Shown piece by piece: positions 24,471-37,389 of a stretch of 64,000 nt of DNA (its first letter is position 1; each line of letters begins with the position of its first letter). Source of the stretch: Sarcophilus harrisii (lineage: Eukaryota > Chordata > Mammalia > Dasyuromorphia > Dasyuridae); contig NC_045429.1 of the NCBI RefSeq assembly GCF_902635505.1, positions 429,129,669 to 429,193,668 of the forward strand, read 5' to 3'. A program made the position numbers and the translations under genes. The notes under the pieces were generated by a model. That model was not told the origin of the DNA. It saw only the letters and a program-made list of their open reading frames with translations, and did not search any database.

Positions 24471-25429
24471 TGATTTTTTTTTTTTTAAAAACATCTCCAG
24501 GGGTAACATCTGGCACTATCTTCTCAGTAATGTTGGGAGAGTGAGTGGTAGAGGCAGTGGTGAGGATTTGGGGAAAGTGAGTTGGGAAGGGTTGGAAGAA
24601 CACTAGGAAATACGAGAGAGTTCCTTAACATGCTTGTTTTCCTTTTTTTTTTTTTTTTTTTAACTTGACAGAAGGTACTTGATAATTACCATCTTCAAAT
24701 CCTGGCACTACCCATCCTTCCCCTTACTTGTGGATGAATGAATTGATGATCTTCTAGAGAATATTTTTAGTTGTTTATAGGAACCACATGACAGAGTGCA
24801 AGGGTATAATAAGTTGGTGAGGAATCAGAACAGTCATAATAAATTTTAAGTCTAAGGACTGGAAAAGTTACCAGTCTGTGGTTCTGTGCTAATGTGGCAA
24901 AACCATATTGACAGGGAAAAATCTTTGGTATAAAGGAGACTGAAGAAGGAAATACTGGAAATGGAGTGGGGAGGAATTAGGGAGAAGAGAGGATTTGAGA
25001 AAAAACAGAGTGGAGGAGGATACATTTAGAAGATCACCATTGAAAATACCATGGAATTGCTAAGCAGTAGCAGTGAGGGACAAATTGAAGTTAAAAAACC
25101 ATCCATTTGTTATGGACTTTGCTATAACATTGGGTAGCCCTATAGCAAGAATGGAGAAAGCATATTATATTCTTATTTAGGGTTGGGAATTGGCAAAAGG
25201 GATGGCTCTTGATCTTGTTCTGGGGTCTTAACGAGATGATCGTTCAAAAGGAGAATGATGAGATGAATAGATAGAGTAGGGAGGCAAATAACACCAGAAG
25301 GGTATTGTGGTGGGTTTGGTAAACTGGGATAATGGAGCATTGGAAGGGCTGGAGGCTCAGGACAGATTCAAGGAAATAGAAGGTGCTAATTAGGTAACTA
25401 ATCTGTGATGAGGCTTTCTTTTCTTGGAC
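24471..25429. other. Gene-free intronic DNA, possibly decayed repeat
   Basis: Purine-rich sequence with T-runs at 24473-24486 and 24642-24661. No exon is found. It may be part of a minus-strand old LINE, but I cannot name it. Confidence 0.35.
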
Positions 25430-25739
25430 CATTGTTTCCTTATTCTGTAGCAAGTCAGTTCTTTTTATATCTTACTAGCCCATTTGTTATCCACATATCC
25501 CCTACAGCTGTTCCAAACCAGTCTTCCTATGACAACCTCTCCCTTTGCCTTCTCACTGTTCAGGACTTTGCTCTCTTTGTTTACTGAGAAAATTGAGGCT
25601 ATTTGTATTTCACTCCATCCTCTCTCCCCTCCTCATCTCATATCACTTGAGAGAAATATTTCTCTGCTTTCTTCATTGAAGAGTTCCAGGGTAAACCCCT
25701 TTCCATATACCTTTCATCTCTTCCCTTCCCAACCCAGCC

Positions 25740-25905
25740 TAGGCAGCTAGGTGACGCTATGGACGCCCATAGTGCCTGCAGTTAGGACCTCCTCAATTCA
25801 AACAGATAATAATAGTGTCCACCTTCCAGGGTTGTTGTGAGCATCAAATGAGATAATATTTGTAAAGGGCACTGGTACACAGTAGGTGTTACATAAATAC
25901 TTAAT
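25740..25905 (+). mobile_element. CORE-type SINE (internally shortened)
   Basis: A tRNA-like head (aggcagctaggtgacgc) is joined to the marsupial CORE-SINE 3' part (cagggttgttgtgagcatc, then acagtaggtgttacataaat). The middle is missing, so it is an internal deletion or a composite. Confidence 0.7.
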
Positions 25906-26544
25906 TCTTTTTCCTCTTCCCCTATCCGTCTTTTCCAGTAAATTGCCCCTTTCAGCCACCCCATAGAGATTGAATATGTGCAAAATAGAGCTTACCTCTC
26001 CCCCAGGAACCATACCAAAAGACAAGAAATCCATCCTCTTCCCTCTTCTAAACTTCTCCGCTCAGCCAGGATCTCGGTGATCTGTCCACTCTCATTCTCC
26101 AGATCTTGTTCTATCTCCATAATATCCTGGTCTGGGTGCTTTCCTCTCACAACCAGCATCCGGTACAGGTTCTCATCACCTCTCTACCTGCACTGCAGCA
26201 GTCACCTGTTAGTTGGACTCCCTGCCTCTTTATACCCTTCAGTCCATCCTACAGTCAACTACCAAAGGGATTTATTAAAACCCTCTAAGTCCATCAATTC
26301 CAGAGGCTCCCCATTACTGACAGGATCAAGTATAAAACCACCTTTTAGACTTTGGAAACCTTCCATTACTTGGTCTTTTCGTTCCTTACTCTTCTGGTTC
26401 AATCATAGCTGTCCTACTTGTTGTTCTTTGTACATGATTCTCCTTTACTAGTTGCCTCTCTAGACCTGGAATGCTTTTCAACGTCTTCTTCCTATCTTTC
26501 TTCAAAATTAAGTTCAGTCACCTTCTATGGAAGATCTGCAGGAG

Positions 26545-26780
26545 ACAACTTGATGTTGCATGGACAGAGAATTGGTTCTAGATTCAGGAAAATCTAGTTC
26601 CGTTCCAGCCTCAGATACTTAGTAGCTTTGTGACCCTGAGCAAATCACTTGAATACTTTGCCTTGGTTTCTTCAACTTGTAAACTGGAAATCATAATATC
26701 ATCTGCCTTGCAGGGTTGTTGTGAGAATCAGATAATACCTGGTACATAATAGGCACTGTATAATTGCTTATTTCCTGCCT
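26545..26780 (+). mobile_element. CORE-type SINE (MAR1-like)
   Basis: This is a complete-looking copy. The head has ggacagagaattggttc. The body has gtgaccctgagcaaatcac. The conserved 3' part has cagggttgttgtgagaatc and then acataataggcactgtataa. Confidence 0.75.
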
Positions 26781-26965
26781 CTTTCTCTTTCCTTACTGCC
26801 AATCCCTTTCCTATGAAATTACCTGCCATGTACAGTATAAATCATGCGCACACCTTTTCTGCTTTTTGTCTTCCCCATTCGAATGTGAGCTTTTTAGCCT
26901 CACTGCTTAGCCCAGTGCAGGGTGTTTAGTAAGAACTTAATAAATTCTTGTTGATTGATTCTCAG

Positions 26966-29900
26966 CTTCCTTTTTCCTCTACCTTGCTTGTTTGTCTTAT
27001 TTAAATTTTTTTGTTTCTTCCCTTGAATGGATTCATCTATGTTTTGTACCCCCTTTTTGTGTTGATTTTGTTCCATTCTTTCCCTTTAACATTTGGTGGG
27101 TGGGAATACCACATGCTGGGAGTTAAATTTTATGTGACCATCTTATCTTCCTTTTGAGTCCTCTTACTGGTGTGGGAACAGTTCTGATTACATTACACAG
27201 CCTTAGAAAGCTAAGCAGCAGTTTTTGAGGCTCTCTTGCCTGCTGCTTCCATTTGAAAGTAAGTTTCAGATCCATTTAAAGGAATTAATGAGGAAAATCT
27301 TTTCATTTATTTTGAGGAAAGATCAAAGCTCTAGATTCACATTATAGGATACCTGAGGTGTCCCTTCTTGTCACCATAGTACAACAACAAGATAGTAGGG
27401 AAACTTGAACCATTAAAGTTGGCCCAGGATTATAGGATTTTTTCAAGCTGGTAGGGACTTTAGAGAGTATCTTCTCTAATGCTTTCATTTTGCATAAGAG
27501 AAACTGAAGATTACCTAAAGTTACACAGACACAGATGTTAGGTAGTTTAGGATTGATGAATTTCTTTCTTTCTTTCTTTTTTTTTTTTTTTGGCTCAGGA
27601 TTTGCATTCCTCCTCAGAGATCTTAGCATTTTGGTCTTACAGGTTGCTTGTAGGTCACTTCAGTTCCAAGACTTGAAGATCAGTTGCCTAAATTATGCAG
27701 TGTGGTGTAAGAAAGCGATCTCTTTGGAGTTTTGCTTTAGGTGGAGGGAATGTTTCTTTCTGTTTGCTCTCTTCCATTATAGGTATCAGTTACATGATCT
27801 TTCCTTATTGGTGATCAGTCTTTTGTATAATAGAATGTCCAAAACCAATTCATTTGAGAAGTGGCCAAATGTGCAATTATTTAAACTTTGCAGAGTTTTC
27901 TTGTTTGCTTTTTGTAGCTTTACATTATAAATTTTTGCTTCAAATTTGTTTCTACCACCTGGGTATCATTTGCCACTATAGAGTAAGTATCAGAGTTGTA
28001 TCAATCAGTCCAAAGTGACTGTTGCCACGAAGCCTGGATTTTCTGAAGTCTAGGAAACTTCTCTGAGATTTTGGGTTATTTTATAGGTGCCCATTATTCA
28101 AGACCAGCTGTAATCATTTTATGCTTAGTGAGGGTAATTCATCTTGTTCTCTTCTGTACAACTAGGAATCTAATACTTAAACTGCTTACCTAACTGGATG
28201 TGAGGAAGATCAAAAGAGATAAGGTATGTAAGAAAGGGTCAGGTAATTAAATGTTAGCTCTTGTTAACAACAGACATTAAAAGACTGTTCTGTAAGTCAG
28301 GTGTAAGTTAGTTGTGATAACATATGAGAAAGGATATGTGTTTGTTGTCCACTTCCTGATACTCAAGTTTTTTTGTTGGTTTAGGGAGCAATAGTGAAAG
28401 AGACTGCACTGCACAGAACAGGAAGTTGATTGCAAACAGGATATTCTGGTCTTCCACTGTACCTTGTGACCTTGAGCTTTAAAGCTTGGGGTAGTTGAAA
28501 GTAGAAAGCACTGTCTTGGATCTGGACTTATACAAATGCTATGATCTTTCAAGTGTGGAACAAAGCTTTGTGTGAATTTGACTCCACCCACTAAAGTCCA
28601 GGCCTTTCTCCTTTCAAAGAGTTAATTTCCTCCCCCCTAGCTATTACAGCATATTGCATCCATATGAATTGTAAAATGAAACCTTTGATGGTTGAACTGT
28701 GGCTTTGGGGAAGACAATCTTTTCTGGGCTATATGGTTTGTAACAGCAGAAGGAAATGTTAGACAACACTGGAAAATACAAATTCTTTACTATTCTAACT
28801 TTTTATATAGGTCCTTTAATTGGAACTTATTCTCTGTGCTTAGATTGGTGTGTGTTTGGGCACACTTCCAGAGCTTAACTACTATTTCCCTATAGAAATT
28901 CTTGGAAGATTGGCACCAAGATTTGATATGATGGTTATAATATTGAAATATACCTTGTTTCTGATAGACTGGTTCATTTGCTGTTCCCCGTTTATGACAT
29001 TCTATATCTGGTATCTTTTGCCTTTGTTTGGAACCCACCCACCTCCTGACCTCTTTGTGAAGCCTTTCTTCAAGTGTCAGGAGATTTAGGCCTTTCCTAA
29101 GTGGTGAGGACTTCTCATTTGGAAGTGACTTTGTGCTTATTTTGCTTACAATTTGTATTCATTTATCTATTTTCTTATGCCCCTAATCACTCTATTGATA
29201 TGGACAAGTAGGGAGGTCACAACTATTAGACAGTAATTGGTGGAGGAAAGGGAAGAGAAGCTTTGATGAGGAGAGTATTGGAAAACTGGGAGACTTGTGG
29301 AAAGCTATTGAGATAAATACCAAGGTTTGGTATCTAATCTCTAAACATTTTGCTTTCCTGTATTTGTTTTTCTGTTTTAGATGTAAAATTTCCTTTATAT
29401 TAGTAAACTTAACATTAGTAAAAAAAAATCCTTATCTCAGTACTTGATCAAAGTAGTTGAAGAAATCCTTGATCCAATGAAGGTGATACAAAAAGCTGAT
29501 GTCAGTCTTGGTTTAAGGAATCCCTGATCAATGCAAGGATTTGTTAATGACAGTGACTAAGCAGGTCTAGGAACTCAGAGGTGGGGCCTGATTTCGGACT
29601 GCAATCTGGACTATGGTCTTGTACATAAACTAGTGACATGGCTAGCCCAACAACTTCCGCCTCTATTAAATCAAAGGAAAGTGATGAAACTGCTGACGGT
29701 ACCTTTCTGCCTCTCCTCTTAGATTTGGTGGTGATGTCACTAATGGGTTGATTTGATTGAGTTTTGTTCTTTGTACATTGTAGAGTTCAGAGCTTACAGT
29801 AAAACAGGAAGGAGACCTAAATTTGAAAGTCAAAATAGCTTCAATTCTATGGAGTTGAAAAATCATATTCTGCGACTTGGGGATGTTGTTAAATGATTGT

Positions 29901-30119
29901 GGATATTCAAAGGGTAAGAACAAAAGTGTGGACTTTGGAGTTTGGGGATCAAAATGCCAAGTAAAAGCTTCTTAAGTGGTGATCTGTCTGTTGTTTGACC
30001 TAAATCACAGAAGTTGAACCTAGTTTTAGTATTTATTAAGGATCTCCCTCCTGTATGTTTAGCATTGACTTCTTGATTAGTCCCAGTAAGGAAATGCTAG
30101 AAAACCTGTATTTAATTCT
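26966..30119. other. Gene-free intronic DNA, mostly unique
   Basis: No exon is recognised. A diverged MIR-like minus-strand piece lies near 27425-27550, and a CTTT repeat with a T-run lies at 27563-27589. Several 80-130 codon open frames have no protein-like features. Confidence 0.45.
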
Positions 30120-30440
30120 ATGTCAAGTCAATAAGTACTTAACTATATGCCAGGCATTGGGCTAAACTCCAGTGACTCGAAGAAAGACCCTAGACTCTGC
30201 CCTCAAGAAGCACTTAATCCGCTGGGGGAAACAACATGCATCACTCTGTATAGGAAATGAGTATAGAGAGAAGGATTGACACAGAGAAGGCCCTAAGATA
30301 GACTTTTTTGTAGATATGCTACTTTAGCTGGGACTTGAAGGAAGGCTGGGAAACCAGGAAGTGTGGACACTGCTGGGAATGGTTCTGGGTACATCCAAGG
30401 ACTTGTCTGTTCTCTATCCCTCTCTAAATTCAGGAGCAGA
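30120..30440 (-). mobile_element. L2-type LINE 3' fragment
   Basis: The + strand reads as reverse-complement L2 3' end: tatgccaggcattgggctaa, ctctgccctcaagaagcac, gggggaaacaacatgca, then gctgggacttgaaggaagg. Orientation is minus. Confidence 0.68.
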
Positions 30441-33264
30441 AAGGGATGAGACTGTACAGAAACTGGGGAAATCAGTAAGTAGAGATGGGATTCCCTTCAG
30501 GTTCTGCTAAAATCCTAGGAGGGAAGAGAGTCCCAGGAATAGAAGATAGTGAGAAAAAATTCCTGGAATCAGGAAATATGGACTGTTGTGTGTTCAGGGA
30601 GCAGTTCTTTTGATAGTAGAAAATATAACCTCCCTTCCTTCTTGTCCAACAGGTTGGATTTGGACCCTTTTTAGTCTTAATAGACTTTGTCAGGTAATTA
30701 AGCTACAGGTCTATTTATTCTTGGTCTTCAAGATTATTAGTTGGCTTCTCTTTGAACTGCTCTTTCCTGACTGAGTTAGTCCCCAGGGCAAGAATGACTA
30801 GGCTGGAATTAAATGTGTGGGCTTCTCTTTCACAGTGTTCAATCTGTTAGCTATTCTGAATCCTACCCAGATTAGAAGCTACCATATCATTTATCAGACC
30901 CGAGGGCAATATTTTGGCACAGTTCCATTGGTCAGAATTACTTTTTATTAAACTGTCTCTGGCAGCTATGGCAAGCCTCCTCATCTGTATTTGTCATAAA
31001 CTAGGTGGAACAAGAGGGAATTCCTAATAATATTTACAATTCAGAGTGATTGTCCCCTGTAAGGGGGGCTCTGTTCCCCCTCCCCCCCCAATTTTTTTTT
31101 TTGCGTTTTTCTAGTGAAATTCTCGTTTTCCATAATCACATGGTTGGTATGAATATGCTGCTCTAGACTCAGGTATTTATTAGTGATTCTACTGCACGTT
31201 CCCCTATCCCCACCTTCTTTAGCCTACAAGGTAAATTGTAGGCTACCTTGTATTATTTTGTAAATACTTTATACAGATATAGAATATACTTAAGTGTTAT
31301 CTCCCTTGCTAGAATGTAAGCTGCTTTGGATATACTGAATGGTTTAGTTCCTAGCTGCTACTGGAACAACATGTCCAAGCCCAACTTTGACATTTTAATG
31401 CTACTTTTTTTTTGCAAATGGATCTGTGGTTCCATCTTTGTACTGAGCTCCTAATGAAAAGTTCTATGGTGCAATTGATTACCCAGGGTACTGAGCATTT
31501 AAAACTTGTCTCAAGGTCACCCCCAGGCTGCTCAGGTCCTGGCAAAAGATCGGACTGGAACCAAGTCTTCCTGACTCCTTGGATGCTGCTTTTCTACTAC
31601 TTTAAGAACTTAAAAGTCTTGTCATCATTCTTGTTGCAAATTCTTCCTGAGATGTTCTAGTATCAGATTTTTTTCTTCAAGAGTTTCATGATGGCTATAA
31701 CACTGAGCAAACTAGATATAGTGTGGTTGGGAGTGGGATGGAGTTTAGACATAAATTTAGGTAATTGTCCTCTTATTATCATTAGCTACATGTCACAGAT
31801 CACACAACTGTAATTGAGATATTGACAGTGAGAAAAATCCAATTTGAAACTGGTTTGGAAAACCATTGAGACAGAAACATTCTTTCTAAATGTCAATAGT
31901 TTTAAGGCTTTATCAATTTACATCATGGAGTTTTTATAGTGCTCTGTAAGTTGAAGTATTAGAAGATTAATTAGCATAGTCAGTGAAACAATCAGTAGTT
32001 TAAATCCAAGATCTCTAAGGAAAAATCTGCAAAGGCTCCACTATCCTCCAGACCTGGAAGTTCCCTTTCTTCTGTATATGCTACCCCCCCCCCCCCCGAA
32101 TCTCTTGGGGGCTATCTTGGGCAGTAGTTTGCCCCACTATTATTGGTATTCTTGAAAAGTAGAAAATATTTGCATCCTTTGGTTGCTATTTTCTCACCTG
32201 GTTCTTTAGGTTAAAATGAAACTTGGATGCAAGCACAAATTATTCATTCATTCCCTAACTGTATCCATGTACCCCAATTCAGGGCTGTCTTTGAGGATGG
32301 AGTATCAGTTACCATTTAAAACCTTGTAAGTGCTTTCAACACCATGAACCAGCCTTGCAGAAATGTGCCTTGTTTATGTCCTGCCCATTCACCACTGCAG
32401 TGGTGGAGTTTATACTAATTCAAACCCTTCGGTCTGAGCACTTGTCTCCTTTATGACTAAGGTGCTCTATATTTTATGTTCTAAAATAAATATCTTTGAA
32501 ATAATCTTAGCTTCACAAAGAACATGTTTCATTGCCTAGAATCCAGTAAGTTAAACTAGGTAGTTATTTCATGATTTACAATGTAATTTTCTTATTTGTC
32601 CCTACCATAGCAGTGTCATTTTTACTCTTATCCTTGTTATCTTTTAAATCTTCCTGGCCAAGATGGATAACAGGTTTACTGGAAAATTCTATTTGCCACT
32701 TTTAAGATTTGTTTTAAAATTAAACAGTTTTAGGTGCATTCTTGTGTCCTTATTAAATTTTCTTGTGAAATAAGTAAACCCCCAAATTTAGATGTTTAAA
32801 GCACCATGTATCGTAATATTTAAGTTCTCAAGCTAGGTAACAGTTTACTAGATGCTGCTGACTGTTTCTAGACCTTCATGCTGCTAAGTTCACAACACTG
32901 CATTGAAAGCATTTACAAATCTGATGGACTTTGGCCTTTATCCTTGAAGACAAGTGCTCAGTACTTCTGAATTCTTCCTGGGTCCATTTTTTCTCTTGAT
33001 TCTTGATTGATTATATTTCCTGTTTTTAATAAAGGTACTTTAGATAGAGATTCAGTCTTAACATTCTCATTTTATAGGTAGAGAAGTTAAGGTCAGGCAG
33101 ATCACTCAGAAGTGACTTGTTTAAGATTATCACATCATTGGTTATTGGCAGAATCCATCTGAAGGGGCCAGGTTTCCCGAATCCTATTCTGCTTCCATGA
33201 AAGTGGAGCCCAGGATTCCATACTGTCTCCATCTTGTAGTTTTAAGTGTATCATTCTTGATCCA

Positions 33265-33480
33265 GTAATGGTTTAAAGTGTAGAGTACTGAGTTTACAAT
33301 CAGGAGTTCGGATCTAGCTTGATACCTCCAGCTGTGTGACACTGGGCAAGTCCTTAACTTCTGCCTACCTTTTCTCATCTGTAAATGGGAATTATGTTGC
33401 AGGGTTGTTGTAAGCATCAAACGAAATAATATCTAGAAAGCACTTAGCCCATAATAAGAGCATATAAATGTAAGTTAGTA
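33265..33480 (+). mobile_element. CORE-type SINE (MAR1-like)
   Basis: The order gtagagtactgagtttacaa, gctgtgtgacactgggcaag, tctcatctgtaaatgggaa, gcagggttgttgtaagcatc and cataataagagcatataaat is a diverged but collinear CORE SINE in + orientation. Confidence 0.75.
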
Positions 33481-34033
33481 TTACTTTGTTTGTGAAGAGG
33501 AGCAACCAGAAATTCTTCTGTCTCAGAGCCTGAGACCATGAACATGAAAACCTTTAAACCATATCGAGATTTGGATGGATAAACTGCACTCGGTAATTGT
33601 TAGCATTGTTTCTGGCTACATATTCAGCCCTGATTTAAATCTTACCCTTCAATATCTCTTCCAGTCTTTCTGGTAACACCTAAAGGCCCTCATCCTGCAG
33701 GTTGATAGTTATTGATTTTCAGGTGGAGACACCATTTGTCCCTACCCTGCCCCTATTTGGGACAATTTTTTTTTTACCTTCTCACCACCTTTTCCCACTT
33801 TGATTTTTCATATTTGTTTTCCTTTGCTTCTGGTTTTTTGTTTTCTATCCTATAAAGGTCATGTCACTTGATTGCTATTTTGTTCTACCCACCATTTTTG
33901 GGATTTCCCAGTCCCAAACTCCCCTTTCTGGTTACCAAACCCTTATATCAGTTGTCTTCCTTATTAAACAATAATTTTTTTTGTGGAACAGGCACTGCCT
34001 TTCTGTATGTATGTCCCCAGTATAGTTCTTGTC

Positions 34034-34220
34034 ACATAGTGAGTACTTAATAAATTCTCATTCATTCATTCATGTTAACTCGAACCTTGCAAGTCTTTCT
34101 TACTCTGAATTTATGCTGTTTTATTGGACATAGTGAGTACTTAATAAATTCTCATTCATTCATTCATGTTAACTCTAACCTTGTAAGTCCTTCTTACTCT
34201 GTATTTATGCTATTTTAATA
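34034..34220. repeat. Direct tandem duplication, unit about 104 bp
   Basis: The unit starts acatagtgagtacttaat and includes ctcattcattcattcatg. The copy at 34034-34137 repeats from 34138 to about 34220 with a few differences. The unit includes the 3' tail of an L2/MIR-type element. Confidence 0.88.
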
Positions 34221-37200
34221 TTAGACTGGCTTAAATACTAAAATTTAAACTATCCTTTAAGAGAGTTATTTACAACAAAAACAATTAGCATGCTTTTTTT
34301 TTTTTTTTTAAACTTCTCAATATATATCATTACTTAAAATTATTTCCAAGGAATTTAGCTAAACTGTTTTGATAGGTTATTCAGGGCACTTGATTGCAGT
34401 CATTATAGTTACAACTCTGATTTACTTTTTTGAGGGTACCAGACAAGATGAAGGACATTCTATATGAATGAGGCACAGTATGCTTCTCTGTCTCTCCTCA
34501 TAGCAGCATAAATACTTTTAACTGCTCCTGGAAAGTATTAGTGAGAATAGGAAAAGCTGCCCTAAGTAAAATACTGAAATCCTTAGGAGTTCCATACTCT
34601 TTAAGTAAAAAAGCTAGTTTATGTCAGTAATGTGATTCTTTGAACTTTGGGTCATTTTAATTAGATTTTGCAAAAGACTAAAACACTATTGAGGCAATAT
34701 ATATATATTTTAAATTTCATTGGTTTAGGAAGATTCCAGATGATGAAATTCCTTCTATCAAGAAGAGATGTTCCCAGCAAAGTAGATGTATGTACATGGA
34801 TGGATTACACGGTATAGAAGAACCGTGACAATTTAAAGCAGTTAACTTTGAAATAGACAAGACTTCAACTGTGGAGAGTTAGCTGATTCTTTGTGTTGTG
34901 CTTAATTGGAATGAGCTTTTCCAAGTAGTAATGCAAATTAGCACCAGAATTTACTAGGCATTAAAAAAAAAATCCTCCTTTCCCTGGAAGCACTTTAAAT
35001 ATTGCTAATTGCGTTTATATTATTTGCCCTAGGCAAGTAGGCCAAAATTTTTTATAGAAGTTGATCTTTTGTGGCAGGGAGAGGCCCACTTCTGACATCC
35101 TGAATGTAACTAGGACTTAATGCACCCCACCTGCAGTAGAGAATTCATCCTACCCAGTTGTTAACATTTTAATTTTCCTTTTGAGCAGGTGAACGTGAAT
35201 ATTGAGAAAATGGATATAATATGTAACATATTGGTCCTACTTGCCTACCAGGAACTGGTTTACAAAATCCTTCCCCTCATCTTTTCCTTTTTAAGATAAA
35301 TACAAGGCTAGAGACAAGGTGATTTAAAAACCATGGCGAGTGTCAGAGCACCCTGGCCACTTTTGATTACTTAATAGGAAATGAAAGCCCACCTTTTTTT
35401 GAAAAACTTGCTGAAAATTGGTAGGAAATTTTTTTTTCCAAGATCACTCACTAAGGGGATTGAATACTGGAGACTTTTATTTGATCATATTCAAAATTTC
35501 TTAGGAAGGATCCTCTTCTCATAACCGATCTTGCATTTGAGAGGTTCTGCTGCCTGGGACAACCCTTGTAAAATGGAAACATTGAGTAGGACTGAGAAAT
35601 AAAGGCTTGTCCGTGAGCTAAAGTGTCTGTTTGATGCTGCATGGCCTAGGGTTTTACCGCAGGCACCCCCAGATCTAGTTTTGGATTTGGTTTAGGATTT
35701 CTTGAGGCCTCCAGAATAGATTCTGAATAAATTCCGTTTTGCCTTGATCGATTAGCTAGCTGGCCTCCCCAGGTGCAGGACTGTGCTGAATTTGATAGAC
35801 AGCGTGAGGAATTAGTTGGAGATTAAAGGTCCAGAGCACTAAAAGCTCTCTCCTTTCCATCCGTTCTGCATCAGTGAGGAATGGGGAGAAGCAGATCTTC
35901 ATCTGAACTCTTCAGACAGTGCCAGCTTCTTCCCCAGGAGCCCACCATGGTGTTGAGTAACAACTAGAGGAGCCTTTTCTTCCAGAGATACTCCGGAAGT
36001 GATCCTGAGCTCGAGTTGAGACAGAGCTGGCCATAGTGCCGAGAATTGAGAGGTGATTCTCCAACTCCAGCCAGAACAGAGCCTGTAAGCCAGAGAGGAT
36101 GATAGTTTAGTAATGAATTAAGAAATGTGTAGAGCTCACTAACTTGCTTGTCTAATTGAATTCTGTAGCCATATTCCTAGCCTTGACTCTTCTGATGAAT
36201 AGTGTTACCATATAAAAGTAGAAAGACTTATTTCCCCTTTTTTTTCCCATTCAAAATTTTAGGCAAAATTAAATTTAAAATTTATCTTGTTATCTTGGGA
36301 TAGACTGGGGAGAGAGTGAGATCATACCTCAAGTGGCCCAAGATTATTTACATTTTAAAATTCTAAACTTTTCTCTATTTTTCTGTGCCTCCAAAGGCCA
36401 GAAGCTTGTGACTCTTTCTCTCTTGATTTACTCTGTGATGTTGGTCAAATTAAAGGATAAATTAGGACCTTCAACTGTCTGGGCCTTCCCAAATTCTCAT
36501 GGGAAGAGAGGATTGTTAAAAATACATACATCCGTAAATAATAGATTTATGATTATTTTGAGGGAGAGATGTTGGTTTTACTCGATGTTCCAGGGGCCTG
36601 AAATCGAAAGATTTCTGCCAATACTGTTTGCACAGTATTTCTTTTAGAGCCCCATGTCTAAGTGAAGCTGTATTATTTATCTGACAAGGCAAATAAGATA
36701 AATTAGATGGGTGCCTTCTTGGGGTTTAATCAATTAAAACAAATAGAACTGAGCCAGGAGAAAGTGCTTGGGATTATAAAAGATTATTTATTGAACATTA
36801 AATATTAAATAGATCCTTAAATAGTTAAGCTTAAACATTTGCACTTTGTGTAGTTGGTTTTATAGGAGCTATAATATATGCCTTAGAAATAGAGGGACTT
36901 GATTTTATATCTTTGCATTTCTTTTAGTTGGGGGCAACAATACATTGTCCATAACAGACATTTTAAAAGTCTTTGAATAAATGAAGATGAGTTTTTTTTT
37001 TTACTGTTGAGGTAAAAACTCTATTTCTTTTGTGTGGATTAGTTTCAAGCAATAAAGTATTTAATTTTTAACCTCCAATAACAAAAGCCTTTATTGCCTC
37101 TGTTAGTCCACCAAGAACATGCAATCTTTGTATCACATGACATGGTGAAAGTTAGATTTAAATGGACTCTCCTGTAGCTGTTTAGGTTGCTCTGAAATAC

Positions 37201-37389
37201 TGATTAGATCTGGAAGTACTTGTAGAGCAGGTGAGTAGAAATCAAGGGATCAGATTGTATAGTCTTTTTTCAGAGCTCCAGGTTCCCACTTGTGAATGGG
37301 GTATATAATCCCTGGTCTCTCAATAAAGTTATTGTGATGGAGAAACTGTGCATTTGGACAGAAATGGCCCTATTTTCTCCTTTTAAAAA

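Larger units (their letters stand above)
25430..26965 (+). mobile_element. L2/CR1-type LINE with two nested SINEs
   Basis: The sense strand keeps an L2 ORF2 layout: an FTEKIEAI-like piece near 25585, ggtacaggttctcatcacc near 26162, agttggactccctgcctc, the phrase ccccattactgacaggatc near 26308, and the 3' tail ttgtcttccccattcgaatg to acttaataaattcttgttg (26867-26955). It is decayed and non-coding. SINE pieces at 25740-25905 and 26545-26780 interrupt it. Confidence 0.7.
30441..37389. other. Gene-free intronic DNA with small repeats
   Basis: No exon is recognised. It contains a C-rich tract (31076-31088), a 14-C run (32084-32097), an overlapping hairpin pair (31220-31252), minus-strand MIR-like pieces near 31480-31590 and 33055-33150, a CORE SINE at 33265-33480 and a tandem duplication at 34034-34220. 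The 35850-36080 stretch is somewhat GC-richer but shows no clear exon. Confidence 0.45.

Noticed and set aside
25978-26451. 157-codon + strand open frame
   Set aside because: It falls within an L2 copy (ORF2 3' region) and stops before the element's tail. It is a remnant, not a host gene.
35850-36080. Possible RFFL 5'UTR exon around a GC-richer patch with an ATG
   Set aside because: No convincing acceptor-donor pair with expected phase could be picked by eye. Too weak to call.
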